DNA of 64,000 bases from Myrica gale (taxonomy: Eukaryota; Streptophyta; Magnoliopsida; Fagales; Myricaceae): assembly GCA_963930655.1 (NCBI GenBank), contig OZ005609.1:18301001-18365000 (forward strand). The letters are read 5' to 3'. The notes beneath the pieces are model-generated. The model was not told the origin of the DNA. It saw only the letters and a program-made list of their open reading frames with translations, and did not search any database. Of the stretch, positions 1 to 11,222 are shown in pieces (position 1 is the stretch's first letter; each line of letters opens with the position of its first letter). Position numbers and translations under genes: made by a program.

Positions 1-2910
1 TTCAGAACTTAAGAGCCTCGACGCGATAAAAGAATTCATAAGCCTCCAGTTAGATATACTTTGACAAATGAGATTTGTCAAATGCAATCGGAGGGGTTGG
101 ATGATTATCCATATTCTTACCAAGAGGCTGTCAGTGACAATAATGTAGCACACTGGAAGATAGCGATGGAATCATAAATGGACTTCATGTACTCCAATGA
201 GGTCTGGACCCTTGTTGATCAACCAAAAGGCATATAGCCTATAGGTTGTAAATGGGTATTCAAAAGAAAGCGAGGACCTATTGGAGAGGTAGAGACCTTC
301 AAAGCTAGACTGGTTGCGAAAGGTTATACTCAAAAACATGGTATTGACTATGAGGAAACCTTTTCACCAGTAGCTATGATGAATTCCATTAGAATCCTGT
401 TGTCAATCGCCGCTCATTATGATTATGAGATATGGCAGATGGATGTAAAAACCGTATTTCTGAATGGGTACATCCAAGAGGAGATTTATATGGAATGACC
501 TGAAGGTTTCCTTTCTCCTGAACAAGAATCTAAAGTGTGCAAACTGAACAAGTCTATTTATGGACTAAAACAAGCATCACGTTGCTGGAACATCCATTTT
601 GATGAGATGATCAAATCGTTTGGTTTCTTACAAAACATAGATGAATCTTGTGTTTACAAAAGGATTAGTGGTAGTTTAGTAATGTTCCTTATTCTATATG
701 TTGATGATATTCTACTCATGGGGAATGACATCGGTGCAATGTCATCAGTGAAAGTATGGTTAGCGAACCATTTTTCTATAAAATACCTCGGGGAAGCATC
801 CTACATTCTCGGGATCAAAGTGTTTAGAAACCGAGAAAAGAAGCTTTTAGGACTTTCACAAGCCCACTACATTGACAAGATATTGGCACGGTACAGCATG
901 CAGGATGCCAAGAAAGGGTTCTTGCCCTTTAGGCATAATATTCATCTCTCCAAGATGATGTCTCCTAAGACACATGAAGAGAGAGATAAGATGAGGAAGT
1001 TTTCTTATGCTTCAGCTATAGGAAGCCTCATGTATGTTATGCTCTGTACAAGGCCAGATATCAGTCATGCAGTTAGTATTGTGAGTAGATATCAGTCAGA
1101 CACAGGCCCTGAGCACTGGACAACAGTTAAGCATATTCTCAAATACTTGAGAAGGACCAAACACTATTGTCTAGTGTGTGGTGGAGAGTATATGCTAATT
1201 GTCCAGGGATACACAGATTTAGATTTTCAATCAGATATTGATGACAGAAGATCTACATCTGGATTTGTGTTTACATTGGGTAAAGGAACAGTGAGTTAGA
1301 CAAGTTTCAAGCAGAACACTATTGCTGACTCCACCACTGATGTAGAATATGTTGATGCTAGCGAATCTGCAAAGGAAGTTGTGTGGAAGTTGTCCCTTCG
1401 ATCGAGTCCCCGATCACCATTTATTGTGGAAACAATGGTGCTATAGCACAGGCGGTGGAACCTCGGGCTCATCAAAGGACAAAATACATAGAAAGAAAAT
1501 TTTATCTAATTTGTGACATTGTGAATCAGGGTGATGTAGTGATGGCTAAAATAGCATGAGCTGAGAACATCGCAGACTCGTTCACTAAACTATTGACTCA
1601 GAGAGTGTTTGAGAAACATTTAGAGTCTATGGGTGTTAAATACATGTCTGATTGGTATTGAGTACAAGTGGGAGATTGTTAGATGTATGCCCTCAAAACC
1701 AATCATTTTGCATAATTATGAGATAATTATTATTATTGTTTGATCACTTGTATATTATTTTGGGTATATGCAATGACATAAGATGTCATATTTATAATGA
1801 CATAAGATGTCATATTGTTGAGCAACATTGTAGAAAAGTCAGGCCAATGATTAATGAATCGGAGGCGGGGAGTATGATTTTTCGGATCCTTGTTGACTCA
1901 CATTGTTCTAGACCGAGGTACATGATAATGTACAAATAGGTCTACACTCGTTGTGCCTCTATAAGATAGAATGATGGACTCCGTCATTGACGCGGTAACC
2001 TTAAGAAGATGAGTGGGTGCAATGTAAGAGTACATGCACTGAACGGGATCAACAATGAATACCTTCTGGAAATGACCACTGATGTGAAGAACGATATTCA
2101 CCACAATTAGCTTATGTTGTCCTTAGACCTGAGAGAATTATGCAGATTTACTTGTTGTGTGCTTGTGCTTTGATTGAGTCATTTGGTGATGATCTTCGTA
2201 GTTCTAATATTCCATATAATGTTGGGCCTTATGCATAGTAAGTGAATTTGTATAATTGCTCAATATGGAATCAACCAGTCTCTTGATGAGGCAGTACATT
2301 CATTATGTCCGTATATTGTTGGACTCCTGTAAAAACGCTGCAACGAGATTTTGTAAAAAGTGTTTTCACGAGTTTTACTTTTATAATATATTAAGTAAAT
2401 ATTTGCGAAAAAGTTTTTTCGAAAAGTTTTGGAAGTCCAACTAGGCACAGAGTCAGAATTAAGAATTATATGAGCTAGGGACTTAATCGGTGATATTATT
2501 CTGATCCTATTAGCTCATGTGGAATATAATATGGTGGAAGGATAAATAAGCATATAAATATTGTTAGCAAAATGGATTTCACGAAAACAGTCTTATTATC
2601 TCGGGAGTCAATTGTGATATGTCAATGGACATGATCACAATTTGTAAAAGCCCATAAATTCGGATTACAAAATATAAGGGGGTTAATGAAAAATAGTTTT
2701 TCATAATGATCCTACGGCCGAGATTTGAGATCTCTAAAGATCTCACGCTATAGCACAATTGAGTTCTGAGCCAACCAATATAAATAGCTCAGAAATTCAT
2801 TTTAGAAGAGACGAAGATGATTAACGTGAAAATTCGATTTCACGAAAGAGAGCTTCTCTCTCTACTTTCAACGATCATGTTTCCGCTGCACTGATCCCAC
2901 GATTTCAACA
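1..2910 (+). mobile_element. Ty1/copia retrotransposon, 3' part with 3' LTR (copy A)
   Basis: The window opens inside a Ty1/copia element. The internal part (1-1676) encodes reverse transcriptase, with a YVDD catalytic core near 700-715, and RNase H, ending in a purine-rich tract (AAGTGGGAGA) directly before a TGTTAG LTR start at 1677. The LTR runs to about 2910, aligned against the solo LTR at 55682-56947 and ending in CA. It is a fossil with a few breaks; the 5' half lies outside the window. The same element lies in copy B (37768 onward), so its insertion predates the A/B duplication. Confidence 0.9.
1677..2910 (+). repeat. 3' LTR of the copy-A copia element
   Basis: A 1.23 kb LTR starting TGTTAGATG just after the polypurine tract and ending ATTTCAACA. 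Relatives occur at 17256-18486 (inverted), 39582-39722 (partial) and 55682-56947 (complete solo LTR). Confidence 0.85.
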
Positions 2911-3420
2911 GTATTAATCCTTGAAATTTCATGAATCACAAGAATAATCGTAGGGAGGAGCGCTAACAGCGAATAACTTTCGGTAGGATCACGTAACTAC
3001 CATATCACTTAAGAGGTTTTTCAAACCCATAGCTATCACCTATTCTCTGAGTTTACTCAGAAGATCTTTAGTCATAGGATCTATTATGAAATAATTATTA
3101 TCATTTCGCATAATTATGAGATAATTATTATTATTGTTTGATCACTTGTATATTATTTTGGGTATATGCAATGAAATAAGATGTCATATTTATAATGACA
3201 TAAGATGTCATATTACTAAGAAGTTTTTCAAACCCATAGCTATCACCTATTCTCTGAGTTTACTCAGAAGATCTTTAGTCATAGGATCTACGTCTACCAT
3301 CTCAATTCAGAGATCGTAGTCGATATCTTCTAAACGTTGCAATCCACTTCTTATTAAAGAGACCATGACATACTTTTAAAAAATATACTGACCAGTTTGG
3401 CACATATACCTAAATTCAAA
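2911..3420. mobile_element. Copia-derived patchwork (LTR piece and RNase H end)
   Basis: Positions 3108-3216 repeat the first part of the TGTTAG-type copia LTR. On both sides (about 3010-3090 and 3220-3290) lies the same roughly 75-bp sequence. On the minus strand it reads like the C-terminal end of a copia RNase H domain (DPMTK motif, then a MGL-type tail). Only the second of these copies is present in segment B. This is a fossil. Confidence 0.6.
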
Positions 3421-3963
3421 CTTTCTACAGAACCTTTGATCTAGACCGCATTGCTTAGTTACTACTATGCTACATGAAGTATATTTTGCAACACGGGTCG
3501 ACTTCTTCCTCAACTAAGAAATAATTCCTGCACAAAAACGAAACACATCCACTTGCGGATATGTTGTTTTGAAGTGCAACTAATGTAATTCTAAATCCAT
3601 ATTATTGCAACTAGAGAATAATAATTAGTATCCACAAAGTCTACACTAGGTTGCTCAGTGAAAACCCTTGCCACCAATATTGCTAATTTATATCAAATTA
3701 CCTTCTGTATGCTTTCAATATATTTCTTAATACCCACTTGCATGCATTCAATGACTTTTCTCCAACTCAATTTCTAATTCATTTGCGTCAGGACTATATA
3801 GTTTTTCTTTGCATGAATTAATTGGATCAATTTTCAAGTTTATCGTTTGTATTTTTCAAGTTCTAAGCGGTGATTTTTAAAATCTAGATGCCATTGGATC
3901 GAATATATTCGATTTCTAAAAAAGGATTAAATTACTAATCATTCAGTAAGCTACATATATCCG
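3421..3963. other. AT-rich stretch, no gene recognised
   Basis: No coding region, RNA gene or terminal repeat is recognised. The stretch is conserved almost base for base in copy B (about 39930-40470), which reflects the shared duplication rather than selection. Confidence 0.5.
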
Positions 3964-4179
3964 GTGCAAAGAGAACCACTAGCTTGGAGTCCACCCAGAG
4001 CAAAAGAAAAGAACTACTTCGAATTCCCCAAAGTTACCCGTGACTACCTTCTAACGAGTGACAACCCAACGACCTATAACGCTAGTCATTACTGCCAATT
4101 GGGGCTAGTAAATAAGCCCCATATATACAACTTTATAAGCAGCGAAGAACAAAAAGAATTTGATACAATGGCCGGCTAA
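3964..4179 (+). CDS. Hypothetical 71-codon ORF (copy A)
   Basis: A short open frame beginning MQREPLAWSPP and ending EFDTMAG. It is hydrophilic, with no signal peptide or membrane segment and no family I recognise. Copy B holds the same frame at 40471-40686 with three amino-acid replacements (Ala to Lys/Glu-type, Phe to Leu, Gln to Glu) and no visible bias toward silent changes, so there is no sign of purifying selection. It lies about 770 bp downstream of the convergent ERF1 stop. It could be an exon fragment of a lost gene or a chance ORF. Confidence 0.2.
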   Translation: MQREPLAWSPPRAKEKNYFEFPKVTRDYLLTSDNPTTYNASHYCQLGLVNKPHIYNFISSEEQKEFDTMAG

Positions 4180-4944
4180 CGGGGGTACGTATTCCTGACG
4201 TGCATCTATTATGGATTAAGTTTTGAAGTCATTCAATTCAGCAGTTGCTGGAGAAATAACATCACTACTAAGAGGACGAATATAGAAGATCGAACTCCTA
4301 CTTTATGACGAAGCTTTTCCATAAACATTTGGTTTTGTTCAACTCTAGAATTTCTCGTTAAGAAATATAAATAAAAGGAAAAAAAATACACTTTTTACCT
4401 TTTAAATTTAAATATAAGAGTATTGACACTTTCACACTCTCACATGACTCTCATCTATTTAATTACAACCTCAGTCCAAATTGAAGAAAATTAGCCACAG
4501 GGTACGAATGGAAACAGAGCATCATGACGCCCACATGAGACACGTGTTCATTTTACGTCCTGATGGGCAATTTTGACAAGAGAATGTAAATTGAGAAAAT
4601 AAAAAATTATGGAGTTCAAGGTTACGAAAATAATATATGGAAGTGAAAAATGTGAGTTAACTTTTTTGCTACAAATAAAAAGCTGTTTTGGATATAGTCC
4701 AAATTAATTGTTGTGGACAGAAGCTTGCCACGGCCGCGAGTTTCACCAACGTTGTTATAATATTGCAATAGGCTATATTATATTTTGATGCTCAGCAATA
4801 TGCGCTGGACGTTGAATCCTCCCCCTTCATTATCCAAAAAAGTCTTCCAAACTTAACAAACAAATTTTATAAAAACTACGAGAGAAAATATATCTGAATC
4901 CCTGAATCGGTAAAAGAATGTGCTGGTCCTGATATTGATATGAT
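4180..4944. other. ERF1 3' flank (copy A), no gene seen
   Basis: AT-rich sequence downstream of the minus-strand ERF1 gene, presumably holding its 3' UTR. About 440 bp here (roughly 4525-4965) is replaced in copy B by the hairpin-rich MITE-like sequence at 41050-41253. Confidence 0.6.
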
Positions 4945-5625
4945 TCACCAAGGAGTAGCACTTCCGGATATACACAAAAGTTCTTCCAAATAGGCTGCCC
5001 CTAAATCTTCGAACACCACCACCTGATGATCTTCCGTCCTCAACTCATCCGCTTTCTTCTTACTTCTCAAGTTCCTCTTCAAGGAGTGCCTCTTCTTCAA
5101 CTCGAAAACCGGCGAGCACCCCTTCTCACAACGATACTTCATCTTGTGCAGTGACTCGCGAACTATGTCGGCAGGGAAATTAAGGACAGCCATGGAACCC
5201 TTCAGTGCAAATGCAGCTTGATCATAAGCCAAAGCTGCAGCATCTGCCGTGTCAAAAGTTCCTATCCAATCTCGAACACCCTTCCTCGTCGAGTCCCTTA
5301 TCTCCGCCGCGTATTTTCCCCAAGGCCGCTTGCGGACCCCTCGATAGGAAATCTCTTCCTTCATGGGCTCCTCTTCAGTGACCCTTGAATTCACCTCCTC
5401 GTGATCGCTGACGGGGAGCTGGGAGAATATGGTTTCGGATGTATCTTTACGGGCTTCTGCTAAGACGCCAGAAAGAAGCATTTCTTGGGAGTCGTTTTCA
5501 TTCAAAGGAAGGTACTGATTATCAAAGTCGTGCATATAATCCCATGACCAAGATTCTAGGGAGGTGAAAGAATGAGAAGAGGAGGGGAATTCGGAATCGG
5601 GGAATTGAAAGAACGAAGATCCCAT
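4945..5625 (-). CDS. ERF1: ERF1-type AP2/ERF transcription factor (group IX), copy A
   Basis: A single-exon gene for a 226-aa nuclear DNA-binding protein of the ethylene/jasmonate-responsive ERF1 (ERF1A/1B) type, which binds GCC-box promoters of defence genes. I start it at the ATG at 5625, where the N-terminus ([13 protein letters not shown]) lines up with ERF1 proteins. An upstream in-frame ATG at 5682 would add 19 residues. Residues 41-51 ([11 protein letters not shown]) match the family N-terminal motif. The AP2 domain spans about 94-152 ([19 protein letters not shown]...). [15 protein letters not shown] follows, then the acidic motif [16 protein letters not shown] at 202-217, so length and ends are normal. 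One key residue is odd: the triplet normally RVW in the third beta strand reads RDW (Asp119), between two residues that contact DNA bases in AtERF1. Binding may be weakened. The duplicate is at 41347-41913. Confidence 0.92.
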   Translation of the reverse strand: MGSSFFQFPDSEFPSSSHSFTSLESWSWDYMHDFDNQYLPLNENDSQEMLLSGVLAEARKDTSETIFSQLPVSDHEEVNSRVTEEEPMKEEISYRGVRKRPWGKYAAEIRDSTRKGVRDWIGTFDTADAAALAYDQAAFALKGSMAVLNFPADIVRESLHKMKYRCEKGCSPVFELKKRHSLKRNLRSKKKADELRTEDHQVVVFEDLGAAYLEELLCISGSATPW

Positions 5626-5720
5626 GTTGAAATGAATGAGTTTGATCTGAGAATATGTAGTTATCTTTCTAACATTCAACACTCTTTAAGGTTCCTAAGG
5701 AATTGTGACCGAAGAAGGTC

Positions 5721-5728
5721 TTTATATA
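5721..5728 (-). promoter_or_regulatory. TATA box of ERF1 copy A
   Basis: TATATAAA on the minus strand, about 95 bp upstream of the chosen ATG. This implies a transcription start near 5695 and a leader of about 70 bp. The site is identical in copy B. Confidence 0.65.
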
Positions 5729-5858
5729 TGCACAAGGGGGAGGGAAAAGGAGGATTTAGCAAAGATAAAAACGAATTATGACGAAGACTGAAAGAGGGGA
5801 GAATTACTTGAACATTCCTGGAATGCCACTAAACAATTCTGTTTGCTAGTAGTTGATG

Positions 5859-5870
5859 CACGTGGGTCAA
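5859..5870 (-). promoter_or_regulatory. G-box abutting a W-box upstream of ERF1 copy A
   Basis: CACGTG (5859-5864) is followed by GGTCAA, the complement of the W-box TTGACC (5865-5870), about 235 bp upstream of the ERF1 start codon. G-boxes bind bZIP/bHLH factors such as MYC2 and W-boxes bind WRKY factors. Both fit a stress-induced ERF, but function here is inferred. Confidence 0.45.
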
Positions 5871-7188
5871 TGGGGGGTTTGAAGGCATGCATGGCGGCCA
5901 GGTCATGTCTTATATTTTAGCTAGACATCATCTTGATGAGCTCGTTGGAAAGTTGTGTGAGAATCTTGGCCATCCAATCTCTGCGAGGCAAATGACTATC
6001 AAGCTGTTTTGTCCTGGACAAAAATATGACTGAGGGTAAAAGATTAATTTTGCACATTACGGTGACATAACAGGCTTTTTATTTCTCTCCGAATTCGCCA
6101 CTTCTGTAGTAGTACTCTTTAGTAAAGTACTAGTCGTACGTAGATTTTGTATGGACAGAAAAGAAATAACATTCCGCTTTTAATTGTTTCCTACGTACGC
6201 TTTTCCTTGTAGATCGAAGACTTTCTTGGCCAATTGCTTCTGGTTTTGGTGCCGCAGATTTCGACCAATTTTGAGCTTCAGTCATGGTATTGATGGACAT
6301 GTCCATAAAGTTGGAACACTTGGGAACATTTTAGTCAGAAATGACGCATGAGGGTCACCCCTCGTATTCCACAAGCTTTACCGATCGATTAATTTAGAAC
6401 ACCATGGTAGTCCTTCCAAAATACAATACAGGATGCTGATTAATCCAACTCTATCTCTCTCTATTCTCTTGTCAATTGGGGTTACGTAGTTGCACAAAAG
6501 CTTCTTTTTTTAATTAATACTGCCAATCCACCAGCAAATATCTAATTCCTAATGGATCGATCTTCAGGATTTGTTCTCTGGGTCTTGTTATATATATATC
6601 AATCCCGTACAACCCGTGTAACAAAAAGTTAAAAGAGTTTTTTTGTTCAAGATCTGTCTATTGAAAAACTTTAATTGTTAGACAGTTTTACTTACCCCGT
6701 GCCAATTAATCAGGTACCAAACGTTCACGGCAAGGAATTCTTATAATTAGCCAGGCATCTTTCTTAATTTATTGCCACTAGCAAAAAAAGGTGCATAGTG
6801 AAAATATTGGCTGGATCTCCATGCCTTAATCCAACTCTTTCAACCCTCGATTAATATCTGATGATAGTGGTCAGGTCTTAATTAAGGTGCATATTGTAGT
6901 TTTTAATAACTTCAGGGTGAAGCCTAGCAAAAAAAAACTTCAGGGTGAAGTGTGTTAATTAACTTTAATTCATAGTCAATGTTTTAATGATTTTAGTAAG
7001 TTAATTAATTAAATTGTTTGATGGGACAAATTCACAAAACTAGAGGTCAATGAACAAGTATTATAGAGTCTTGTTGTGGGATGTAAGCTATGTTGTTGAA
7101 CTATCTAAAAATCATATTTTTGCTATTTTCTTTCCCTTACATCTTAATTTTTGTGCATTTTCATATTTTTTTGTGTGTATTAATCTAA
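5871..7188. other. Intergenic region upstream of ERF1 copy A
   Basis: Promoter-side and intergenic sequence, AT-rich, with no complete gene. It contains the possible orphan exon at 6199-6306. Copy B has an extra stretch of about 250 bp (42303-42549) that is absent here after position 6013. Confidence 0.6.
6199..6306 (-). pseudogene. Possible orphan first coding exon (36 codons)
   Basis: On the minus strand an ATG opens exactly 36 codons (MDMSINTMTEAQ... to ...RSTRKS), ending in a GTACGT splice-donor-like site in phase 0. Copies lie at 42732-42839 (donor kept) and about 57012-57119 (donor GT lost). No downstream exon was recognised and I do not know the family. It could be the surviving first exon of a lost gene, or chance. 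Confidence 0.25.
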
Positions 7189-7590
7189 TGGTTAATAACC
7201 ATTTTAGTCCCTGGGTTTTATGCCCTATATCAATTTGGTCCCTGAGTTTTAAATTTGGTCACATAAGTCCTTAGGTTATCTTCATTTATCGATTTAGTTC
7301 TTCTGTCTCATTCTGTCTCCTCCGTGTACAGTCTTCTAACGGTAGACACGTCACCCCGAATAATATCGAGACAATAGGAGGAATTTGAAAAAAAAATTTT
7401 GAACAGGGTCGTTCCCGTGTCGTCATATTATTGGGGGTCACGTGTCTACCGTTTGATGACTATACACGGATACAGAAGTGGGTGAAAGGACTAAATCGAT
7501 AAATGAAGATAACCTAAGGACTTATGTGACCAAATTGGACCAAATTGATAAAGGGTATAAAACTCAGGGACTAAAATGATCATTAGTCCT
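7189..7590. mobile_element. Foldback / Mutator-like MITE with long inverted arms
   Basis: Two inverted arms of roughly 170 bp (about 7190-7366 and 7425-7590) share segments such as CATTTTAGTCCCTG, AACGGTAGACACG and CCTTAGGTTATCTTCATTTA. They are flanked by near-identical 9-bp direct repeats (TAATCTAAT / TAATCTAAA). Long arms and a 9-bp target duplication fit the Mutator superfamily. There is no coding content. Copy B retains only part of the right arm (about 43686-43818). Confidence 0.7.
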
Positions 7591-7764
7591 TAATCTAAAA
7601 ACAAACTTACTATTTGGAGGCTTAATCTTTAAATCTTTTAAAACCCAGTTCATTCTCCCCTTGGATTATTTTACTGCTTGAGTTTTGAAAATGTATAAAA
7701 GTGGGTTTTTTGGACACAAAATGATATAATTGATGATATATAGTTTAGAGGCATAAAAACATTA

Positions 7765-9519
7765 TGGTTAATTGTACTGTAGGTCCCTGTGGTATCATTA
7801 TTTGATAAATTGGTCCTTGAAGTATCACTTTCTACAAAATAGGTCCATGTGGTCATTATTCTAGATAAAAGTTGGTTCCTCCGTCCATAGTGGGTAACCC
7901 ACTGACGGACTTAGCTGACTTGTTAAAAGTGTCACGTCAGTAGTGAATAAGATGATGTTAAGTGTACCCAAATCCAAGTCGGACGCCAGCTAAATTTTAA
8001 AAAAAATTAATAAGAAAGACACTTAATTTAACGACGTCTACTCGTGCACAAGAAAAAATCTCCAAATCCTTTTAACCGAGCCATTCCGATCGGCGGATCG
8101 AACTCCACAAAGTCCCCAGTGCAATGAATGCTAAAACTTCTGTAATGGTGAGGAGCGTTGCAACTACTCCTAAAATGATAATCAATGGGACGAAATAGGT
8201 GTTTGGTTCAGGCATCGAGGCTATGGAGTTCCTGGAGTCCAAAGCTCTCTTCCCGAACCCAAAATCCAGTTTGTCTTTTGTACTTCTCCTCCTAGTACTT
8301 GTTGTGGGTGTGCTGTTTGGGGGCTGATTTGCGCGGACAAATCTGGTTGTTTGAGGAATAACTCCATCTTCTTCAACCGACCAAGCACTCAAGCCTCCTT
8401 TTTCTTCTGTTCTCTTCTTGTAGTTATTCTTAATTGTAACCACTTGTCTTCAGGTTGCCGTATGGGAGCATAATAGACATCAGGGATCAGAAAAGATGAG
8501 CTTGTGGGGGATTTTTTGGTGTTCTGGAATACGAGTTTTGAAAAGATGAGCTTGTGGGGGCTTGATCAATTTGAGGAGTAGTTGCAGCGATTTGAGATAA
8601 TCTCAGTAACTGGGACGTTGCAGAGGTTTATGTGTTTTTGATGGATAGAGAAATGGCAAGCATACTTCTGTGCGCGAGAGGACCTCCGACGGAATCAAGA
8701 GTTATGTTGGTTTTCTACAATTTTTTCAGGATTCAAATACATTCACAAAATTACCACCGAACATATTCAGAATTCAAACACAAACATCAATACATTTTAC
8801 ACAATCTCCAACAATTTTTTACTTTTTTATTCAACATAAATGTTCGCTCTCTATACTTTTTCACATAACTTTAATATTTTTTTTATTAAACAATTACATT
8901 AAATCATTTTTCTCTTCACTTTACACAAACACCAATAAAATACTATTACAACATAAATGTTCACAACGTCTATAAAATCCTACATTTTTATTCAAACCGA
9001 ACATATCCCTGATTCTAGTAAATTTTTCCTTGCAAACGAAGAATCAAGTGACGAATCCAGCAATTTTCAAAGGAATCCCCAATTTCGATTAGGGCTATTC
9101 TGTAGAAAGGACTTAGGATTCGCTGGGTTCATCAGATTGAGCGAAACGCAAATTTGGTCGTGAGACAGAGTAAAGTAGGTGGGATGAGATAAGTGGTCTG
9201 CTGCGAGGTTGTTAGATTAAGTTTTTTTTAATCTTTTTAAAGTTAAGTAGGATGAATGCGTGCAAATTAGGAATTAAATTTTTTTTAGTTGGCATCCTAC
9301 GTAGATTTGTGTACACGGTGTCATCGTTCTATTAGCTGCTGATGTGATATTTTTTGACACGTCAGTCAAATCAGTCAATGAGTTAACGTTTGATGAATGG
9401 AGGAACCAACTTTTACCTAGTAGGATGATCACATGGACTTATTTGTAGAAAATGATACCTCAATGATCAATTTGTCAAACAAAAATATCACATGAATCGA
9501 CCTACAATGTAATTAACCT
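7765..9519. mobile_element. Mutator-like element (Pack-MULE type), copy A
   Basis: Left end TGGTTAATTGTACTGTAGGT and the complementary right end form inverted arms of about 190 bp (to about 7955 and from about 9340). The element is flanked by a perfect 9-bp target duplication, AAAACATTA (7756-7764 and 9520-9528). That structure is diagnostic of Mutator-like elements. No transposase is present. The interior holds a minus-strand reading frame (8072-8443) plus further coding-like sequence up to about 8650, so it resembles a gene-carrying Pack-MULE. Copy B has the same element at 43980-45764, so the insertion predates the duplication. Confidence 0.85.
8072..8443 (-). CDS. Captured ORF inside the Mutator-like element, with C-terminal membrane segment
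   Basis: A 123-codon frame with a basic, polar N-terminal part (WSVEEDGVIPQTTRFVRANQ, then Ser/Thr/Arg-rich, then KDKLDFGFGKRAL) and a strongly hydrophobic stretch (VPLIIILGVVATLL...) near the C-terminus that could be a membrane anchor. I do not recognise the family. Coding-like minus-strand sequence continues upstream beyond 8443 toward 8650 in another frame, so this is probably the last exon of a captured host gene. In copy B a one-base difference shifts the frame and removes the membrane segment, so the product is not conserved. Whether it is expressed cannot be seen. Confidence 0.45.
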   Translation of the reverse strand: MVTIKNNYKKRTEEKGGLSAWSVEEDGVIPQTTRFVRANQPPNSTPTTSTRRRSTKDKLDFGFGKRALDSRNSIASMPEPNTYFVPLIIILGVVATLLTITEVLAFIALGTLWSSIRRSEWLG

Positions 9520-9528
9520 AAAACATTA

Positions 9529-10413
9529 TTTTCCCTCACTTAATCTGTGAAACAAATGCCAGCTTCCAAAAAAAAGAGATAGATCTACGAGAAGAAATAG
9601 CAATGGAGATGCAGAACATTGATAAATCTTCTATGGCATCAGCATAATGGCTATACATAAAGAAAAAACCCATGCTTCCAGTCTCTAATTATCTTGCCGC
9701 CAAGATTGACATGGTCGACCATATTCTCTCAGCGCCTTTTTTGCCTCAATATTTATCATTAGAGAAAAGGACAGAACAGAAAGGGACACAAAAAGGTGCA
9801 ACTTGTTGAGGTTTTGACCTTTTTAACTCTCGTCGTGCGCCTAAAAAATTATGTACTACTGCTCTACTTTAGTGGGGTTAGTACTTCACTGTTTATTATC
9901 GATCACATCAGTACGCTTGTCATCCCCGTATCAGTACTGTTACCGTAGCTATTCTGTTCTCATTATGGAGGAAATAAACTCCATGAACGGCCGGCCCTAA
10001 CCTAAGAGAACGCTTGTATTCCATCTTCTCATGCCACGCATGACGCGGGGAGATAATGATCAGAGAGGAGAGAGCAGAGAGAGAGAGGTTTATCTCGATA
10101 CGTACGGAAGAAAATGAAAGGTTATAAATTTGTACTCATCAATATCTTCGCGCAACCCAAAGTTCCGTGGGCCATTTACGTTTGACTAGTAAAGTTTCAC
10201 ACATTCGAAGAATTACAACGGCCTACTTCCAAATAAACATGTGGGGATAAAGATACAGAGTACATGCATGCACTACTCACTCAACTTGGAGTTTTTTATT
10301 CCTCTGGAGAAAAGGAAAAAGGATAAAAAATAAATATGCAAGAGGAAAGGCGTGAAAAAAGAAGAAGAAGATTAGACAAGGATAGAAACAGGGCCTATGC
10401 CTCTTTTAACTCT
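9529..10413. other. Intergenic region, no gene recognised (copy A)
   Basis: Conserved in copy B. From 9918 it is nearly identical to copy C (61315 onward). At about 10088 (GTTTATC followed by TCGATACG) lies the undisturbed target site of the copia element that sits in copy B at 46348-50399. Confidence 0.6.
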
Positions 10414-10731
10414 TCATAAGACGGGTGCATGAACCTGTATATATATCAGAGCTCTTTCAAGTTGACACTCTTGCTTGTCTTCATCATTAGCATATTTGGG
10501 GTTCAACCAGACACTGCTTTTGAACATTGTTTTGAACGTGACAACAATAATATGCTGTGGCATTGGCATCTTTGGGACGTAACGAGTACTTTCTTCACGG
10601 TCAAAATTAATCCCAGTAACTGGATCATAAATGGTAAGGCGGATGTTCATGGAAAAGGGTTTTTGGTCTGTGCGATTTTTTTTTCTCGTATAAAAGTTGT
10701 AGAACCAAAACAAAAAAGAAACATTATATAG
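10414..10731. CDS. About 100-codon ORF open on both strands (copy A)
   Basis: The plus frame (10429-10731) begins MNLYIYQSSFKLTLLLVFII, a plausible secretion signal, and continues FGVQPDTAFEHCFERDNNN. The minus frame (10414-10713) reads MFWFYNFYTRKKNRTDQ... and overlaps it completely. Both stay nearly open in copy B (50714-51037) and copy C (61811-62128). The plus frame looks like a small secreted protein, but I recognise no family and cannot say which strand, if either, is coding. Confidence 0.3.
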
Positions 10732-11222
10732 TATATTTTAGGGATAACAATATTTTGCATCTTTCAATTATTTTTGTCACATTGCATGCACCCACTAACT
10801 AGCTATATATTGATTTGCACCCTATGTTAAAATAATATTTTGGCACATGAAATGACAATTTTAATTAGATTAATAATTTTTTTTTAAAGTGACAATCATA
10901 TGAGGTTAAAATCATAATTTTAGATGCCAAAAACAAAATTAAATTTCTGCTAGAATAATTGAAAAAATTTTAAGGGACGGTGCAAATTAGTATCTTTTAA
11001 ATCAATTGGTGGTTGATAAAATATGACAAAAAATAATTTTTTGGAGTGCAAAATATCAAGACCTAGTTGGAAAGTGCAAAATATATTTATAATAACTTTT
11101 TAATTTCTCAAATTTGCTCCAATAAAAAAATATGGGTGTACGTGCAGACAATTTCACTCAATTTATCCTTATATTTTAATAATTTTTAATTTCTCAAAAT
11201 TGGTCGGCCGGCTAAGGAAAAT
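10732..11222. other. AT-rich intergenic stretch left of the CACTA element
   Basis: No gene or terminal repeat is seen. It is shared by copies A, B and C. Confidence 0.6.

Noticed and set aside
1736-2104. Short ORFs inside the copia LTR
   Set aside because: LTRs of this family are non-coding, and the frames are not shared by the other LTR copies.
5572-5781. Plus-strand ORF over the ERF1 start region (and its copy at 41860-42069)
   Set aside because: It is antisense to the ERF1 N-terminus and promoter and has no family resemblance; the minus strand explains the sequence.
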